A DNA stretch of 64,000 nucleotides from positions 15,996,001 through 16,060,000 of the forward strand of contig OZ199838.1 of assembly GCA_964304625.1 (NCBI GenBank). Direction: 5' to 3'. Below, piece after piece: positions 34,805 to 47,739 of this stretch; position 1 is the stretch's first letter; every line of letters starts with the position of its first letter. The notes below the pieces were generated by a model. The model saw only the letters and a list, made by a program, of their open reading frames with translations, ran no database searches and was not told the origin of the DNA. The stretch is from Kudoa neothunni. Taxonomy: Eukaryota > Cnidaria. Position numbers and translations under genes: made by a program.

Positions 34805-37800
34805 AATGAAAAAGTTATTTTTTATCATTAATCAAAATTTCTCCTTAATAAAAATAAACTTTTCGAGTATTAAACACAGTACATCTCATTTATATGTATA
34901 TATATGCCCAACTTTTTTCAAATCTTTAAATTGGACCTAAGGAAACGTCGACAGTTCTTCCAATTTACAAATTCTTTTAATTTTATTTACATAAAAGAAC
35001 AGTTAAACATATATTTTCATTAAAAACGATTCTCTGTAATATATTAAACGTTCTTTAATTTAAATACAGAAACTTCATATAAAATGTCGCAGAAATAATT
35101 AAATAGTTGAAAATACACTAGAAAATTAGTTGTTTTTTGAATTTAAAAATATTATATTATTGGAATTTTCTTTTTGTTGACGATAATATTCATGAAGACA
35201 TATTTTTTATCCTATACTTGTTGTTAAGAAGTTAATGATAGAATTTCTTATTTATCATAATGGAAATTATTGAAAACGAAATTAAACTATATATCTTGAA
35301 AAAAATTGGAGAAATTTAAGAGTATATTTTTTTATTGTTTCTTTCTACATTAAAAACAATAATAATTAAAATAATTTGCTAATTAGTTATATGAAAACGC
35401 GTACTTAGACTAATTCGATAATTTTCTCCAGATTTTTCCTTAATATAAGTTTCCATGGTTAAAAGTTAAATATTTTTATTCCCAAGCCTATATTTAATGT
35501 GCAGCTTCGCAAGAATTATACCCGTCATCAATAATTGGCTCTTCCGGTCATATCAGTTGCCGACCCTAGTATATAAATCTATTAGGAAAAATAACCAAGA
35601 ATCATGATGAAGTTGTTATCGTTCGTTACCTCTATAAAAAAGATTATTTTTTAGTAATTACAATATATTTACAATTTAAATAGTTGGAGAGATGTGTGGC
35701 AGTGAGGAAAAAGGAAATATTTTTTGATCTAATAGAGATCTCACCTATCAGAATGACAAGACATAACAAGAATAATGCATTAGAATCTCGCATGAAACCA
35801 TTAGGTAATATTGATGTCGCTGAAAATAGCATAGAGTATCTTTAATTAAAAGTTAACCCTCAAATATTATTATTGGATTTTTACACCTCAAAATTCCATT
35901 GAGTGAAGTCAATTGTAAGGCTATAAGGAATTCATTTATCAACAATTGTGGATATGAAGATGTACAAAAATAATTTATTATATCAATAAACCGAAAAAAT
36001 TTATGTTTTGAATATAAAATTTACTTCGCGCATATTACAGTTATATTTTATGATTTTTACCTCGCATGATCAAGTCACCATATACTCCATTTCTTGTATA
36101 AGTACAAAATGGTGTGAGAAAAAACAAGGTAAAGAATTATTTTTATACGTTTCTCTTTCTCTATCTCTATCTCTTTCTGTTAATGATAAATTGTTCATTT
36201 ATCGAAATTTTTAAAATATATAATAATTACACTTGAATATTGATGAACTCAGGATGGTTGCACTACTGAAAATTAGTGCTTCTTTGAATTTTTCTAACTA
36301 ACTAACTAACTAACTAACAAATAAGTTAAGTAAATATTAGATAATATGAATAAAACATATGCAGTAGTTTTAGAGATTTTAATTCCCTAAGATGAAACCT
36401 GAGCGCGATCGGATCGGATTGGATTATCAGATATTTGAGGTATCGTATAGCCACTACCATTCTAATTATGAGAAAAAAGATAACTATCGTTAAAATTGGT
36501 CTATGAAGGTAAAACGTAAAACCTAAAATGAATATTTGATATATTTTAACAAATTTTATAACAAATAATTTTTATAGTTTGGACCTTTCACTTAATTGAA
36601 CGGATTATTCAAAAATAGGTTACTTGGACATATTTTTATTTTAATTTAATATCTTGTTTTAATTCTATAAAAACTGCAACTAATTTTTGAGTTGTCGAAA
36701 TTATCAAAATAAATTTATTTCAATTTTGATTATTAGAGATTAAATTGTTTTTAATGGGATTGGAAACGAGGGAAAAATTTTAATTTTGGCGGTTGAATTT
36801 TTGAACGAAATGAAAAAGTTTTTTGATATATCTATCAAAAAATGATCATTACCATGAGAAAGAAAATAGAATAAATTTTTTTTCGAAACAATATTAGTTG
36901 CCCATTAAAGAATGTTAGAGATGCACATAAATAAGTAAAAATTGAATAAAGACATAAAATAGTATTTATAATTTTTAAAAACTTACCATTCACCAAATTA
37001 TATTCCAGTGTCAAAGAATAAAAATATGACTAAAATAAAAATTGCAAATTATTTTTCGACCGAATAATCATATTCTTAATAATTTTAATAATCATAATAA
37101 CCATAATAATATTTTTTGTTATTCTATTTAAATAAACGGTGTAATACTCATTCTAAAAAATAAAGAAAACTCAAAATAAAGTTACACGCGCACGCATCTT
37201 GAGTATGTATTATCGTTTGCAACGTTTAATACTCACCTTTTTGGTGGTCCCCAGGGGATTACATATTATCGGATGCCTACTGTATATGAGTGTATGAGTA
37301 TATGACATTATGTGTGTAAATATTTGATTTTTGAAAATAAGTGCATCTACATTGTCATAGGACTATTGACATAACCCTATGACAATAATATCACAGCTAA
37401 TCTACTTACAAATAGTAGTAGCGTATATATTAATAAAGCAATTTATTTCTATCCTGGAGATTCTAATAACATTCATTAATAACTTTAAATAGCCATTAAT
37501 ATCTCATTAGTATCTATAATAATAATAATAATAATATTATTATTTATCTTATCTTATCTTATCTTATCTTATTAGATTCCTGAAGGTATTCTAATGTAGC
37601 GCTCTAATTTTTGGATATTTAATACAGAATTTTTTAAAATTAAACATAATCAGAAAAAAAAATCAATCGCTGAATTAAACGGAGTTTAAAAAATTTAACG
37701 GACTCGTGATTCAAACGCGACAAATTAATACAATGTCACTATTAGAAATATATTGGATATTTAATGACTAAAATAAGAACGAAATTTTTCTAATAAACCA

Positions 37801-37888
37801 GTTTCGTTGTCATGCGCACGCAGTTCACTGGGAGCTCGTGTTGTTGTGGCGTTGACCCCTATGATTCAACTGCTATCACCTTGTTTCT
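34805..37888. other. Intergenic, microsatellites only
   Basis: No gene seen. Simple repeats: (ctctat)-rich at 36153-36180, (ctaa)n at about 36296-36320 and (atctt)n at about 37545-37572. Confidence 0.5.
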
Positions 37889-38809
37889 ATGTTTATTTTA
37901 TCTAAGTTGCAAACACTTGTCAAAGTGGATCCTCACAAATTTCACATTGCCCATCCTGACATTGTTAATTTTGAGTTGTGCCGACGATTTTCCAACAAAG
38001 TATCTACTCTGATTTTTCACTGTGGTTTCTCGTTCACACAAACAATTGATAAACAGGTGCTCTACAACATTGGTTTGTGTATTTCACTGTTTGATATCAC
38101 TAAAACCGAATCTTGTTTTCTATTTCCAGGCGAAGGCGCCTATCATATAATGAGTATTTGAAGTTGGGATCAATTTTATTGGTTATAGATCATCCGCTTT
38201 TAATAGTTGAATTTCGATGTGTTGTATTTCGGCCATTTGTCAACGAAATTGTCACAGGAAAAGTTTTATCATCATCGCCTCTCGGCCTAGTTGGTATATT
38301 GTTGGTTCTTCAGTGTGTGAAGTCTCACAATGATTTTTTCAGTTAGTGTCGGTGATTTTTTCAATCATGTCTACATTGGAAGTGAAGAACTTCAAGAGCC
38401 TAGTGAATTGTATGTTAATTGTGAGGTTGGTTGTGGATTATTAAAGATGGAATTAGTGATAGAAAAGAAAATCTGTGGCTATGGAAGTATGAGGTGGAAG
38501 ATGGTGTGACGCATGATTTGTACATTGAAATTGGTGAAATTATAAAATTCAAAGTCATCCAAGAACAATTCAACGATATCAATCCTAAAGATAGTAGAAA
38601 AGACTTTGCTAATGATGGCGATGATAGTTCGATCATTACTCTAGATGATGATGATGATGATGAAACTAAAGAGAAAAAATCACCTTATGTAATATATGTG
38701 AGTTGGCTAATTTAAAGATGTTGTTGAGTTATTTTTTCTAATAAATATTTCCAATGAGTAGGGTTCAATCTCCGAAGAAGGACTTGGCCCTCTGAAATGG
38801 TGGAATTAA
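37889..38809 (+). CDS. POLR3H: RNA polymerase III subunit RPC8 (POLR3H)
   Basis: Subunit of nuclear RNA polymerase III, the Rpb7/Rpc25-like partner that forms the stalk with RPC9 and helps initiation on tRNA and 5S genes. Six exons: 37889-37999, 38057-38153, 38207-38293, 38343-38409, 38457-38697 and 38762-38809, with introns of 47-64 nt. Together they give 216 aa against about 204 in human. The N-terminal tip domain is clear (MFILSKLQTLVKVDPHKF, then YNIGLCISLFDITK and FPGEGAYH, then EFRCVVFRPFVNEIVTGKV). The S1-like/OB part follows (ENLWLWKYEVEDGVTHDLYI) and the C terminus ends GSISEEGLGPLKWWN, matching the human GSISEPGLGLLSWW ending. Odd feature: an Asp run coded by (gat)n at 38645-38663, longer than the human acidic linker. 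The start was chosen because it aligns exactly with the family start. Confidence 0.95.
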
Positions 38810-41800
38810 AACAAATATCGCTGTACATTCTGTAGAATTAGATTTTTGATGGTTTTATTTTTTTAATATTGTTGGTTTTAACTCTCTAAACTCGCGAATA
38901 ATTACATCCTCTCACTCGTGGGGGGTGAAAATCATTATAAGCTTTTTTTTTCTTAAATTTATTCGAAAAATAATTTTGAATTTACGTGAGATTTTTGGTG
39001 GATTCTATCGATAGAATTTGGGGTGTATTCGCTTGCATTTATTACAAAAGTTAATTTGGTTCGGATCAATTATGTTATCGTGGAATATTTTCAACGAATA
39101 ATAAGGTTTTTCGTTAACCCTCCCTGTAACGATCGCAAAAACAATTTATTTCATTTTTCATTATTAGAAAATACTTTTTTTCGGTATATAAATTATGTAT
39201 TAAATCTATCGGGGAAGTTTTGGGTAAATTAAAGTTTGCTAAACCAGTAATCGTCGATTATACGTTAATGTATGGATTCAGACAACTTCGTCACATATCT
39301 TTAATAATACATATTGAGGAAACGGCGGTTACATTGTGAAATGAAATTCATCTATATAAACTAATTTAATGAAATTTTACTGAAATTCAAACAAACTTTA
39401 AAGATAGCTTTAGGGGATATTTTGGGGGAATTTTGGAGTGTGTGATTATCCCCTTTTTAGCGTTTTTTTTAGGATTTTTTCGTTGAATGCGACTCTACAA
39501 AATCTTATATGCTCTTCTCATCTGAAATATATCAACATTTTCTTCAAAATTATAAAAATTATTTTGTCTTCTAATCCCATATATGATGGTAAAGTGGACT
39601 ACATAATCCTCTTGTTAAACATTAGTTTCTATATTTCACTATCAAGGAATGTGAATGTGATTACAATTCATGCATTTATATGTTTATTTTATTTTTGCAT
39701 GGTATTATAATAAAAACTAAATAACAATAAGTCATTATAAATTATAAACGGTTGTTGTTCCGGCGTGTAGAATATTGAAATTTTCTCCATCCTCATAACA
39801 TCTTTTCATTTTTATTTTATCCTAATTAAAGCTATATAAGTATTTTTAGTGTTATGAATTTTTATCGTCAAAATGTCACATTATTTGAGGCAATTATTGA
39901 GCGTTATTTGATAATTTGTCTTCTGAACTGTGATTAAGTGTGATTTAAGTAAGTGTGATTATTTATTTGAAAATTTGTAATTAATTTAAATAACAGTTTC
40001 TAAAAAATTTGATAGTTGAGAATAATCTTTAGAAATGAAAATTACTTTAATAGAGTATTATTAATGAATAATTAAATATGTTATACATGTAGGGTGATAA
40101 TTATTTTTGTTGTTTGATCGATTTTTTATTCTCCGTTAAATGTAATATATTTTATTTTTTTATTAATTATTTTATTTATTCTTCATATTGTTGGATTTTA
40201 ATTGAACAAAAAAAGATAAATATTGATTTATAGGTTTAATTAAATTAACTAAAACATACAATATTATTCTAACGTTTCTTTGACTCAAATTTAAGTTCAA
40301 CTTTGAAATTAACTACATATTTTATTTTTTTAAGTTTTAAATATTTTGGTATATATATATATATATATAGGATTAATTTACTTATTGTATTCTCATGATG
40401 TCGAATATTAATACTTATTTGTAACAAACAAATCTAAAATTAAATGCTATTAATTTGTTATTATTCGAAGATTTTGTTATAGAATCATATTTTAAAATAG
40501 AAATCAATATATTTCCTATATGAATACAAAGTATGATCAATTTTTCTACTAAGACATGATGGCGGTTTCTTTCCTCTTTATTTGAGGTGATGCAAAGGCA
40601 GAAATTTTTATTATTGAACAATTTATATTGAGAAACTGATAGAAAAATAGGAATCGGGATTTTGTGTAACAAGTGATTCTTCAAAGTTGAGTAATACCAC
40701 ATATACATATTTTACCTTTTTTTGTTGAATATTTGTTGAATATTTTATTTGTTTAATATATTTACAATTAATTATACTAACGTTGAGATCGTTTTAAAAA
40801 CAATACTTTTTACTAATAAATGATATACGGTGCTAGATTTTTATTGAACTAGAGATAATTGTGAAGTTATTTATAACCATTCTTGAGGATATAAATCCGT
40901 CCGTGCGCTGCGATTTTCAGTCATTGGGATAATAAAAACTGCTTGTTTTATAGCTGGCAAAAAAACCATCATCTGATAAGTGATCATGTGCATTGGCAGT
41001 CGGAATAATGAAAATGACAATCTTAGGAAAAGATGAATATTATGTTCTTGTGATCATTCATGGGAAACTTTTTAGGAGTTAAAAAAATTATTTTTCAGCT
41101 TTAATGATTGAAAAGTTTTTATCCGAATAATAAATATCAAGAAAATAGAGCCCGCCTTGAATTATTATACTTTAATAATCAAAATAGGAAATTTAATTTT
41201 AAAAATATTATTTAAAAAATGATATATAAAGCAAACCGGTAATCCGTGTGTGTACGCATTTTTCATTCTTTATAGAGAGACATATCGCTCCATTTGAGCG
41301 CACATATAGAAAGATAAAATTTTATTTTAACACAGAAAAATATGTAAAAAATTATAAAAAGTTTGTATCATACAAAATGACTAAAAACATTTTCACGTGA
41401 TACGATTGGTATAATTATAGGATTTATGCAAACATATGGTCATTTCGTTAAAGTTATAAAAGTGTTTATTTTACTTAAAAATTATTGAAAATTAATTTAT
41501 TAATTGAATTAGTTTAAATAATGAAGGTAATATTAGGTTATGTAGTCAAGAATTAATATAAAATTCATTTTTTGATGTTTAACAAGATTAGTCCTTTTCA
41601 TATTGTACAATATAGAGATTACTGTAAACAACAAGAAGAGAATCGATTTTTTAGGAGCTCTAAAGAAGAAATTTTTAACGCTCAGTAGTGTTTATTCATT
41701 TTTAAAAATTTGAAATAAGGTACATGTGTCCAATTAGTTTAATAAATCATCAGTTAATTGCGTAATCTTTGTACTATTTATCTAAATACTCTGAATTTAC

Positions 41801-42319
41801 TTTGAACTTCAAATGACCTTGGCCTACTCAAGGCTTTAGTCTGCATGGCGGGGCTTTTGAGCTATTTAAAAATAAACTAATGTTTGATTGTACCAAATAA
41901 GTTTCTTAGTGTTGAACTTTTCTTATATTAACGAAAACTTTGTGAAGATACCGGTTAGATCGAATACACCAATAATTTCTTTTTAATTTACATGACACGT
42001 ATTAAGGGGACTGTATTTTGTGCAGAAGTAATCATGAATATAAATTCTTAAACTACACATAGAATACGATGTCACATATTTTCATGAAGCTTTTTCATCA
42101 TAATAAATTAATTTTAGCGAAAAGAAAATTATATAACGATTTGAACATTAATCTCAAGGTCTGGGGCGGGAATAATTAGGTCACTAATAACTTAAATATT
42201 ATCTAAAAAAATTATCTCATCAAATATATATCAACTTATCGAATTAGATATTCCAGCTGATTTGTAAGAAAGTTTAGGAAAACAAAAAAATGAGTAAATA
42301 CTTATCCAAATAATTAAAA
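38810..42319. other. Intergenic
   Basis: No supported gene. A piggyBac-type left end (TTAACCCTCCCTG) lies at 39114, with no partner found. A (TA)n tract lies at about 40352-40371. Confidence 0.4.
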
Positions 42320-42640
42320 CATACCTTCACCCTGGTTCCATTATCATAACTGACTACTTCAAAAGTTATGGGACACTCCATAATTTCTATGCCCATCTCA
42401 CTGTAAATCACAATATAGAATATGTGGATAGTACCACAGGGGCTCATACAACCTCCAATGAGGGAACGTGGGATGCTATCAAATACAAAATATCACCAGG
42501 GAACAGAATATCTTCAACAAATGAAGATGGTTCTGTCAGTATGGATGGTATCAATGCATTTCTTGGTGAATTTCAAAGGAGACGAAAAAACAATCATGAT
42601 TTATGAACTGGCTTGTAATCCTCATTAAAATTTTTTTAGT
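42320..42640 (+). mobile_element. Merlin (ISXO2-like) transposase, C-terminal remnant 1
   Basis: The plus frame reads GSIIITDYFKSYGTLHNF, then HLTVNHNIEYVDSTTGAHTT, then NEGTWDAIKYKISPGN and FLGEFQRRRKN. These are the second-Asp block, the VNHxxxFVDpxTGaHTnxiE block and the LxEFxWRRK end of ISXO2-type DDE transposases. The stretch is open to a stop at 42604. The N-terminal half was not recognised upstream. This is the best preserved Merlin piece here. Confidence 0.8.
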
Positions 42641-43164
42641 CAATATCAAATAGATTTTTATTTTTTTTTATGTTTTCATAATGTTTGTTTTGATTGATGG
42701 GCTCATTCCTTTATTAAATCGGGTTAGGGGTGTATATCAAAGTTCGGCCGAATTTATGGTATACGGCAAGCAGGCTAAGCATAACAAATGTAACGTGATC
42801 GAAGCACTTGTGAAGACTTGATTATCGAGTAATTTTTTGCTATCCGTGTCCTATTTATTTGAATATGTCAAGGTTAAACTATTTGGAATATTTGACTATC
42901 ATTCATTGGCTATACACTCACGAAAAGATTAAAATGAAATCACTATAAGGACATTTGTTTAAATTTGATCGACTCTACTTTATTGTTGATATAAAAATGT
43001 TGCATGTTTGGCCAACTATTCATATAAATTGCTTTTTTGCTTGTTCCATTATGTTAATTATCTTGTTATAATCGTATTTATCCAATGAATTATTGAGTTA
43101 ATTTTTTGTGCTTTTAATAATCCATCTTCGTCTCAATTCTGTTATTCTGATTGTATGCCATAAA

Positions 43165-44637
43165 ATGAATCTATTGTTATTTAAGGTATTTGTTGTGCTA
43201 TATTTTTCCAATATTTTGTCAGGTATGTACAAATTTTCATCCCGTTTTGATTATCTGTTAGATCCTATATTACCCTCTTACGAAAGAGATGAGGGAGATT
43301 GGCCTGTCGGTGTAGAAAAAAGTATGGACACTGTCATCGATAGATGGTTCATTGACATCCAAGACGCTAAATGCAAACCTCTCGAATACCGAGGAATCAA
43401 AGGAAATTATAATAATTTCGCCTCAAAAGGATTATGTGAACTTCATAGTATTTTTCTAAATTAATGAAAATTTTTGACCATTTCTAGCGGGGCAGTTGAA
43501 GACGAATGAAAAACTTCAAGGGTGCAAAAAACCCTATCATCCAGGACATTGCGTAAAAAATAAAAACACAAACCCACAGTTCTATTTTGATCAAACAAAA
43601 GCTGATTGTTTTCCTTTTCAATATAATGGTTGTGGAGGGAGTTTTAATCGTTACGACAATCTAGAAGAATGCAGGTTTTATTGCTTAAGTAAAAAAAATA
43701 TGAACATTTCTAGTGAATTAAATCATATTTTGTAGATAAAAGGAATGGTGGGATTACAAATGCTGATGACACCTTAATAAAAAAACTTGAAAATTATACA
43801 GTTTACGAAGTTCCGAATACATTAGATTGCGAACTTAGACCTGATGTTAAAGACAAAGACCCAAGCACAGCAATTATTGCTGATAGAGGGAAAAACAAGT
43901 GCGCTTATGCAGCAGTCTCATTAGACTCAAACACAAGGGGGATCTTCGGTTCGTTTGGTGAATGTGTTAACAAATGCTTTCGTACATTTTTTTCTTTATA
44001 TCACCGTCTTATATAATTTAGCATATCCAAATTCACGACCTACTGAGAATGGTGTAACGCAATATAACAAGAGAATAGCTGCATGCGACATTGGTCCATC
44101 TCAAGTTGCTATAGATAACCCAGATAATCCCTCAAATGGTGCTGTTGTATTCCGATACTACCATGATAAGGATGATAAGGAGTGTAAACGCATGGAAACA
44201 GGACCATCCGCCTTTGATTCAACAAAAAATAATTTTCCAACTATGGAAATGTGTCATAGCTATTGCGGAGCAGGTACTCATGTTAATCCGTTAAAAAATT
44301 AAATTTAAAGAACTTTAATAGTTATATTTTTCTAAAAACCTATTTTTATTACGAAATAAATTTAGAGAAATATAAAAAGCAAATTGTGATCGAGGAAACA
44401 TGTGTTCAACCAAAAAAGGGTTCTTGGACCAATGAAGGAAACTACAAATTTAAAGTCAAAAGATATTATTATAAAAAAACTGGAAATAAATGCCAGCCAT
44501 TTTATTACAAGGGTTATGATGGGAATTCCAACAATTTTGAAACGTGGGAAAAATGCAAGGCGATCTGTGGTGGTCATTACGACAATGGAGAAGTGGTCAC
44601 TGAAGCCACTGAGATAGAAGAAGGAGGTGATAATTGA
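43165..44637 (+). CDS. Secreted protein with five Kunitz-like modules
   Basis: Signal peptide MNLLLFKVFVVLYFSNILS, then five Kunitz-like modules on separate exons, all joined in phase 1 by introns of about 39-75 nt. Module 2 (exon from 43490) is canonical, with six cysteines: GCKKPYHPGHCV, then DCFPFQYNGCGG, then NLEECRFYC. The residue at the usual P1 site is Val. Modules 3 to 5 keep the first, third, fifth and sixth cysteines but lack the pair that staples the reactive loop (the C14-C38 equivalent). Module 1 keeps only the C30-C51 equivalents. The family inhibits serine proteases or blocks channels. Here probably only module 2 could be a classical inhibitor. The C terminus is acidic (EATEIEEGGDN). 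The start at 43165 was preferred over an in-frame ATG at 43108 because it gives a clean signal peptide. An in-frame 39-nt intron after the signal peptide is likely. Confidence 0.85.
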
Positions 44638-45229
44638 ATTAAAATAAATCACATTTTCTTATTAAAAACATTATAACTATAAAAAATCATGTTTTTACAT
44701 CTTGAATTTTGTAAATAAAATAGCGCTAATGCCCAATTTTGCCTGTTACTGTGTGAAGAAAAATTTTAGCTTTTAGTTTCATTTCTGAATAGAGGAATAC
44801 TACGGAAGATTTAGTCTAATTTTCACGTTAAACCCTGTAAATTTTATTTCTCCATTTTTATTTGACAGTGACTATTCTCATGGAAACGAATAACTCCTCC
44901 GTTATAGGCGATATTTCAAATCTGACCTCATATTTGAATCGAGCTATTTTTAATCTAATTTTTTATGTAAAAATTGTTTGAAATTCAAAGAATAAAAATT
45001 CGGTAATGGGGGAGTGTGTAGGAATGTGTGGCACCTAAAAATCACTACCTCGTGCATGTTCCTGCTTTCTAATTTTCGAGCATGTATAAAGTAAAGCAGG
45101 GGTATATTTGATATTAATAGTTACATAATATTAAAAAATACCCAATTATAATGAATATATGTTGATTAAATTGGATTCAAATGTTAGAAATCACCCATAT
45201 ACACCTTTAGCTTTGTGTATAGACCCCAG
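44638..45229. other. Intergenic
   Basis: No gene seen between the Kunitz gene and the second Merlin remnant. Confidence 0.4.
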
Positions 45230-45760
45230 GTTATGAACCGCTGGTGTAAACCTCAAGGACATAATTATTGGAGGAGAAAACCTAATTTTAGAGATCCTTA
45301 AATAAAATTTTGATGAGCTAAAGCATTACGGAAGACATGCCGTTAATGGAACATGAGTTCTTTGTGGTGAAGAAAGGACACCAGAAAGAAAGATGTTTTT
45401 AGTAGATCTCCCTGACAGAACCGTTGAGACTCTCATAAAAAGTTATAGCTTACGTTCAGTTCATCAACTCAACTCTATTATCATAATTTATTGCTTCAAA
45501 AATGATTGAAAAATCCACAGTTTTTGGTTTCTGTATTCGTCTCATTTTAAATCACATTCTATAATATGCGTGTATAGTACCACCGTTACTCTTAAAATAT
45601 CATTGAAAAGACCTGGAATGTTATCCAATACAAAATATCACCAAGAAACAGAACATCTTCGTTTAATAAAGAAGGTTCCGTTAGTATGGATGATATCAAT
45701 TAATTTCTTGGTGAATTTCCATGGAGAAGAAAGACAAACATTATTAGTGCGGTGATTTAT
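45230..45760 (+). mobile_element. Merlin (ISXO2-like) transposase remnant 2
   Basis: More decayed than remnant 1 but longer. In mixed frames it reads HYGRHAVNGT, RKMFLVDLPDRTVETLIK (the fLVxVxdRxxeTL block) and then a degenerate C-terminal part (MLSNTKYHQ at about 45618) homologous in DNA to 42455-42600. It contains several stops and shifts. It lies 0.6 kb downstream of the Kunitz gene in the same orientation as remnant 1. Confidence 0.75.
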
Positions 45761-45908
45761 AAATTTATTAAAAAAATTATACTTCAAAATCATATAAATT
45801 TATATTTGCTCTGTCTTTCATGGTTTTAATGTCGTATCGCGTAAATATTTTGTTAAATTGGAATTGGGAAGCTTATAACAATGTTCAGCCGTTTGTTTTT
45901 GTAAAAAA

Positions 45909-47739
45909 TTAATACCGCAAACTTTTTTTATAAAAACAATGTTTTCTATTAAGATGCGGGAAGGAGTTCGACCTGTGAGAACACGCACCGATGTCACTAT
46001 TATTCAACCAGAGTTCGTCAGTGCTGATTGCAGCAATATGATCGTCAGAATTACGTATTTCTATTAAGTAAAAATATAGTTGGTAGTGGTGTTTATTGCC
46101 AAGGAAATTGATTACCCGCATCAGGAAATAAAAAACAAACTCCCTCAATCATTTCGATAATAATGATTTTCAAGCGTTTTATGAAAGTGATACTGTCAAT
46201 CGATCCACTCATAGGAAAGAGTACGGGGCAGAAAACAGTGGCCAAATTTTCCGCGTTCATTTTATTGAAAGGACAATTGAGGGAGACTTTTTTCAAAAGC
46301 GCCAAGATTTGCTCCAATGCCCTTAAGTTGAATAAATTGAATTTTTCAATATAATTTTTTATTGCAGGCAAACGTTGTGATTTTTCCAGCCTAGGGATAG
46401 GATAATGTGTGTAAGAGTAATTTATAGTCGATCGAATTAAAAAAATAACAAACTCACCCAATCAAATCAAACCAACTATTCATGTCTACCTCTTCAAGCA
46501 CTTTGGTTGGAAGATGTATGAGATAGTTTTTCATTACAGCTACAAATATAAAAGGAATAGTTATTTGTGAGGATGTGGAGCGTCTTATATCATACCGCTG
46601 ACATCATAGACAGTTTCAGTATCCATAAAATGAAAATGTCCATTTTTAATATTTTTCTAATCAGAAATAAGTCAATTATTAAATATTCCACTAACTTACA
46701 ATCATATTTTTGACATTATTGGCACGCCCATTTTTCCTGAAAATTCCCTAATTCCAAACAGCTCCAACCGAATATAACCTAAACACATACCTCATATTTC
46801 TCGCAGTGATTTCTCTTAAGATGGGATATGCATTCATCAAGAATGGGAGATGTTTCGATACCGAGCAACTCACAGCATTCAGCCAGTGACATATCGTATT
46901 CTGAACTACGTTTCAATATTTGTACGCTGGAAGTTATTGAAGTTATTGCCTCCTCCAAAGTTGTCACGAACGAAGAGTGATACTGAGTCATTTGATCGAA
47001 TAGCTGGAGAATATTTCTGGCGCTAGAATCTTCCACTGAAAAACCTTCAGCTACAGCCATATTGACCGCATCTAATGCATAATCAATTTCGAAACGTTCC
47101 GGCCATGTGTCTCTGTTTTCTAGTGTTAACAAATACGTATGATTTAAGTAGCACACAACTGAGTATATGGAATAGTTTACTTTTTGATTCGTTGAGCAAA
47201 TCGAGTGCAATTTTATAGAGAGCAACAATTTCGTCGTATTTGGTAGATAACAACATGGTGTTCTCGGCCAAAACATTTGCATTGACAGAATTGAGCGATT
47301 GTTCGCTATTATGACTTTGAATACGTATGTTTGAAATTGTGCTGTATATTCGTCTATACACATAATATTATACTCGAATGTATTTTCATTCTAGCCAAGA
47401 AATTATGAACTTGGTATGTTTGGAAATATGTCCACGAAACGTATTCATTATGTCAACTATAAATTCAGGTGAGGGATTTTCCTTGAATTGGTTAGAAAAT
47501 TTTATTCGAGTTCATTTCATATAATAAAATTACGTATAAATATATTGGTACAATTTTTTGGAGCTTTTCAACCAGCTCTCTGTTTTTCATATTACATATA
47601 AACATAGGCTGAAGAGCATCCTCTACAATAAACCTAAAATAGATTAATTTTTTCTACTGTCACCTTCAATAAATCACTCCATTGCATCAATGTTGATTGA
47701 TTGGGCGCTCTTGGAAACTCCGAGATTTTTCGGCTTCAT
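45909..47739 (-). CDS. BAR-RhoGAP protein, RICH (ARHGAP17/44)-like
   Basis: Cytoplasmic GTPase-activating protein for Rho-family GTPases. The RhoGAP domain is complete across exons: the arginine finger GIFRKNGRANNVKNMI (exon 46747-46700), FMDTETVYDVSAVMKNYLIH, LPTKVLEEVD, LEQILALLKKVSLNC, NKMNAENLATVFCPVLFP and VCFLFPDA. Upstream is a helical segment (EDALQPMFICNMKNRELVE, LAENTMLLSTKYDEIVALYK, MTQYHSSFVTTLEEAI) whose order and wording resemble the second half of the RICH-type BAR domain, which joins its RhoGAP domain in the same way. Introns are short (about 43-75 nt). The chosen start at 47739 (MKPKNLGVSKSAQ) leaves about 20 residues before the first BAR-like block, against roughly 100 in vertebrate RICH proteins, so one or more 5' exons may be missing. 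The tail after the GAP domain is short, with no SH3-binding region seen. Confidence 0.75.

Noticed and set aside
37225-37290. Short inverted match to 48710-48790 (shared ggggattacata)
   Set aside because: Too short and partly low-complexity to call a repeat family by eye.
41577-41690. N-terminal half of Merlin remnant 1
   Set aside because: A short open stretch with no clear match to the CxxC or first catalytic block, and too far upstream of the remnant.
44362-44652. Minus-strand 96-codon frame
   Set aside because: It is the antisense of Kunitz module 5, which has clear cysteine spacing.
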